Notes under the pieces: model-generated
What the model saw: the letters and a program-made list of their open reading frames with translations, nothing else
Told to the model about the DNA's origin: nothing
Databases searched by the model: none
NCBI GenBank assembly: GCA_030632865.1
Contig: DAOVTY010000182.1
Coordinates: 1-6,518 of the forward strand
Origin: Bacteroidota bacterium
Lineage (GTDB): Bacteria; Bacteroidota; Bacteroidia; Bacteroidales; Prolixibacteraceae
Direction of reading: 5' to 3'
DNA: 6,518 nucleotides
Translations under genes and position numbers: made by a program
Part shown: one piece after another, positions 5,851 through 6,518 of the stretch
Layout of the letters: every line of letters starts with the position of its first letter
Position numbering within the stretch: position 1 is the stretch's first letter

Positions 5851-6518
5851 ATGAAAAGTAATTCGCGACGTTCGTTTATAAAAACCAGCCTGATAGCAAC
5901 AACTGCAACAGCTTTGAGTAATCCGGTTTCATTAATGGCATCATCGGTAAACCAGAAAAAGATGAAAAATATAAAGATAGCACGAGTAGATTCTAATTTT
6001 GAACGTGAACCACTTATTCGACCATTTGGATTTAAGGGTGGTTACATGACTGAAATTTGGCAATCGGTGAATTACCTTGAAAGTAGTTCTGGAATACACG
6101 AGATTGGATTATGTACACAAAATGTACTTTGGTCTGATGCCAAAGTTTTTGCCAACCACTCAGAAAGTGGCGGAAACGCATTAATGTATGCTCTTTCTGA
6201 AAAGGCACTTCAAATTGCAGAGGGCGAAAGTTTTACGACCACGGTTGAGCTTCTGGATAACTGACTTGCGAAGGGTCGGGAATACGGAAAAAAAATTACA
6301 TCTAATCCGCATCTTCGTAAAACATTTGCACTAAATGCCTTGGTTGGTCTAGATAATGCAGCTTGGTTACTTTATGCGAAAGAGAATGGAATTAACAATT
6401 TCGATGATATGATTCCGGAGGCTTATAAACTAGCTCTTTCATCGCGACATGAGGCTGCCGCTGCAATTCCTTTAATGGCATATACAATTCCTATTGATGA
6501 GATAAAATCGACAGTTGA
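5851..6518 (+). pseudogene. enolase-superfamily (mandelate racemase/muconate lactonizing-type) gene with in-frame TGA, 3'-partial
   Basis: The frame from ATG 5851 encodes a twin-arginine leader (NSRRSFIKTS, residues 4-13) and then the N-terminal capping domain of a mandelate racemase/muconate lactonizing-type enzyme, with GFKGGYMTEIW (60-70), GLCTQNVLWSD (86-96) and HSESGGNALMYAL (103-115). A TGA at 6262-6264 ends the frame after 137 residues. The same frame then continues without another stop to the window end for 84 codons with clearly homologous content: REYGKKIT, RKTFALNALVGLDNAAWLLY and AAIPLMAYTIPIDEIK. The metal-binding barrel residues lie beyond the window. The TGA could be a single-base change from TTA or TGG, a sequencing error, or real pseudogenisation. 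If real, the product is a cap-domain fragment without an active site. Substrate unknown; relatives are epimerases or sugar-acid dehydratases. It starts four bases after the isomerase stop. Confidence 0.75.

Noticed and set aside
6255..6300. Selenocysteine insertion at the TGA
   Set aside because: Only a short, weak stem (around CTGAC with GTCGG, including a T-G pair) can be drawn, the position is in the cap domain away from the active site, and selenoproteins are not known to me in this family.

Overview
The window looks like a chromosomal segment from an AT-rich member of the Bacteroidota. Supporting signs are the LytS-type histidine kinase paired with a LytTR response regulator, a TlpA-like periplasmic module with a probable DUF4369-like front end, Tat-type signal peptides on sugar-modifying enzymes, start sites with no clear Shine-Dalgarno sequence, and TAA as the stop codon of all four intact reading frames. 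The genus cannot be read from the sequence. All genes lie on the + strand.

Layout: (1) Positions 1-2177 hold the 3' part of a membrane histidine kinase gene. Its frame is already open at the window edge, so the true start is upstream. Its sensor half resembles a TlpA-type thioredoxin-fold protein that has lost both redox cysteines. (2) An 89-base gap with a 16-bp near-palindrome leads to a REC-LytTR response regulator (2267-3019). (3) A 457-base, very AT-rich intergenic stretch holds only weak candidate regulatory signals and one 59-codon ORF of doubtful reality. (4) A tight cassette of three genes follows, each opening with a twin-arginine-like leader: a Gfo/Idh/MocA oxidoreductase (3477-4883), a xylose-isomerase-like TIM-barrel sugar isomerase/epimerase (4896-5846), and an enolase-superfamily (mandelate racemase/muconate lactonizing type) gene that begins at 5851 and runs off the window. 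The last gene is interrupted by an in-frame TGA at 6262-6264, and its reading frame continues intact on the other side.

Working model (inference): the kinase senses something in the periplasm through a non-catalytic thioredoxin-like domain and phosphorylates the LytTR regulator. The downstream cassette oxidises, isomerises and possibly dehydrates a sugar or sugar acid outside the cytoplasm. No sequence evidence directly links the regulator to the cassette. The items most worth a second look are the cysteine-less thioredoxin-fold sensor kinase, the A11 tract just before its membrane helix (a slip of one base either way would release a soluble sensor without a kinase), and the in-frame TGA in the enolase-superfamily gene.
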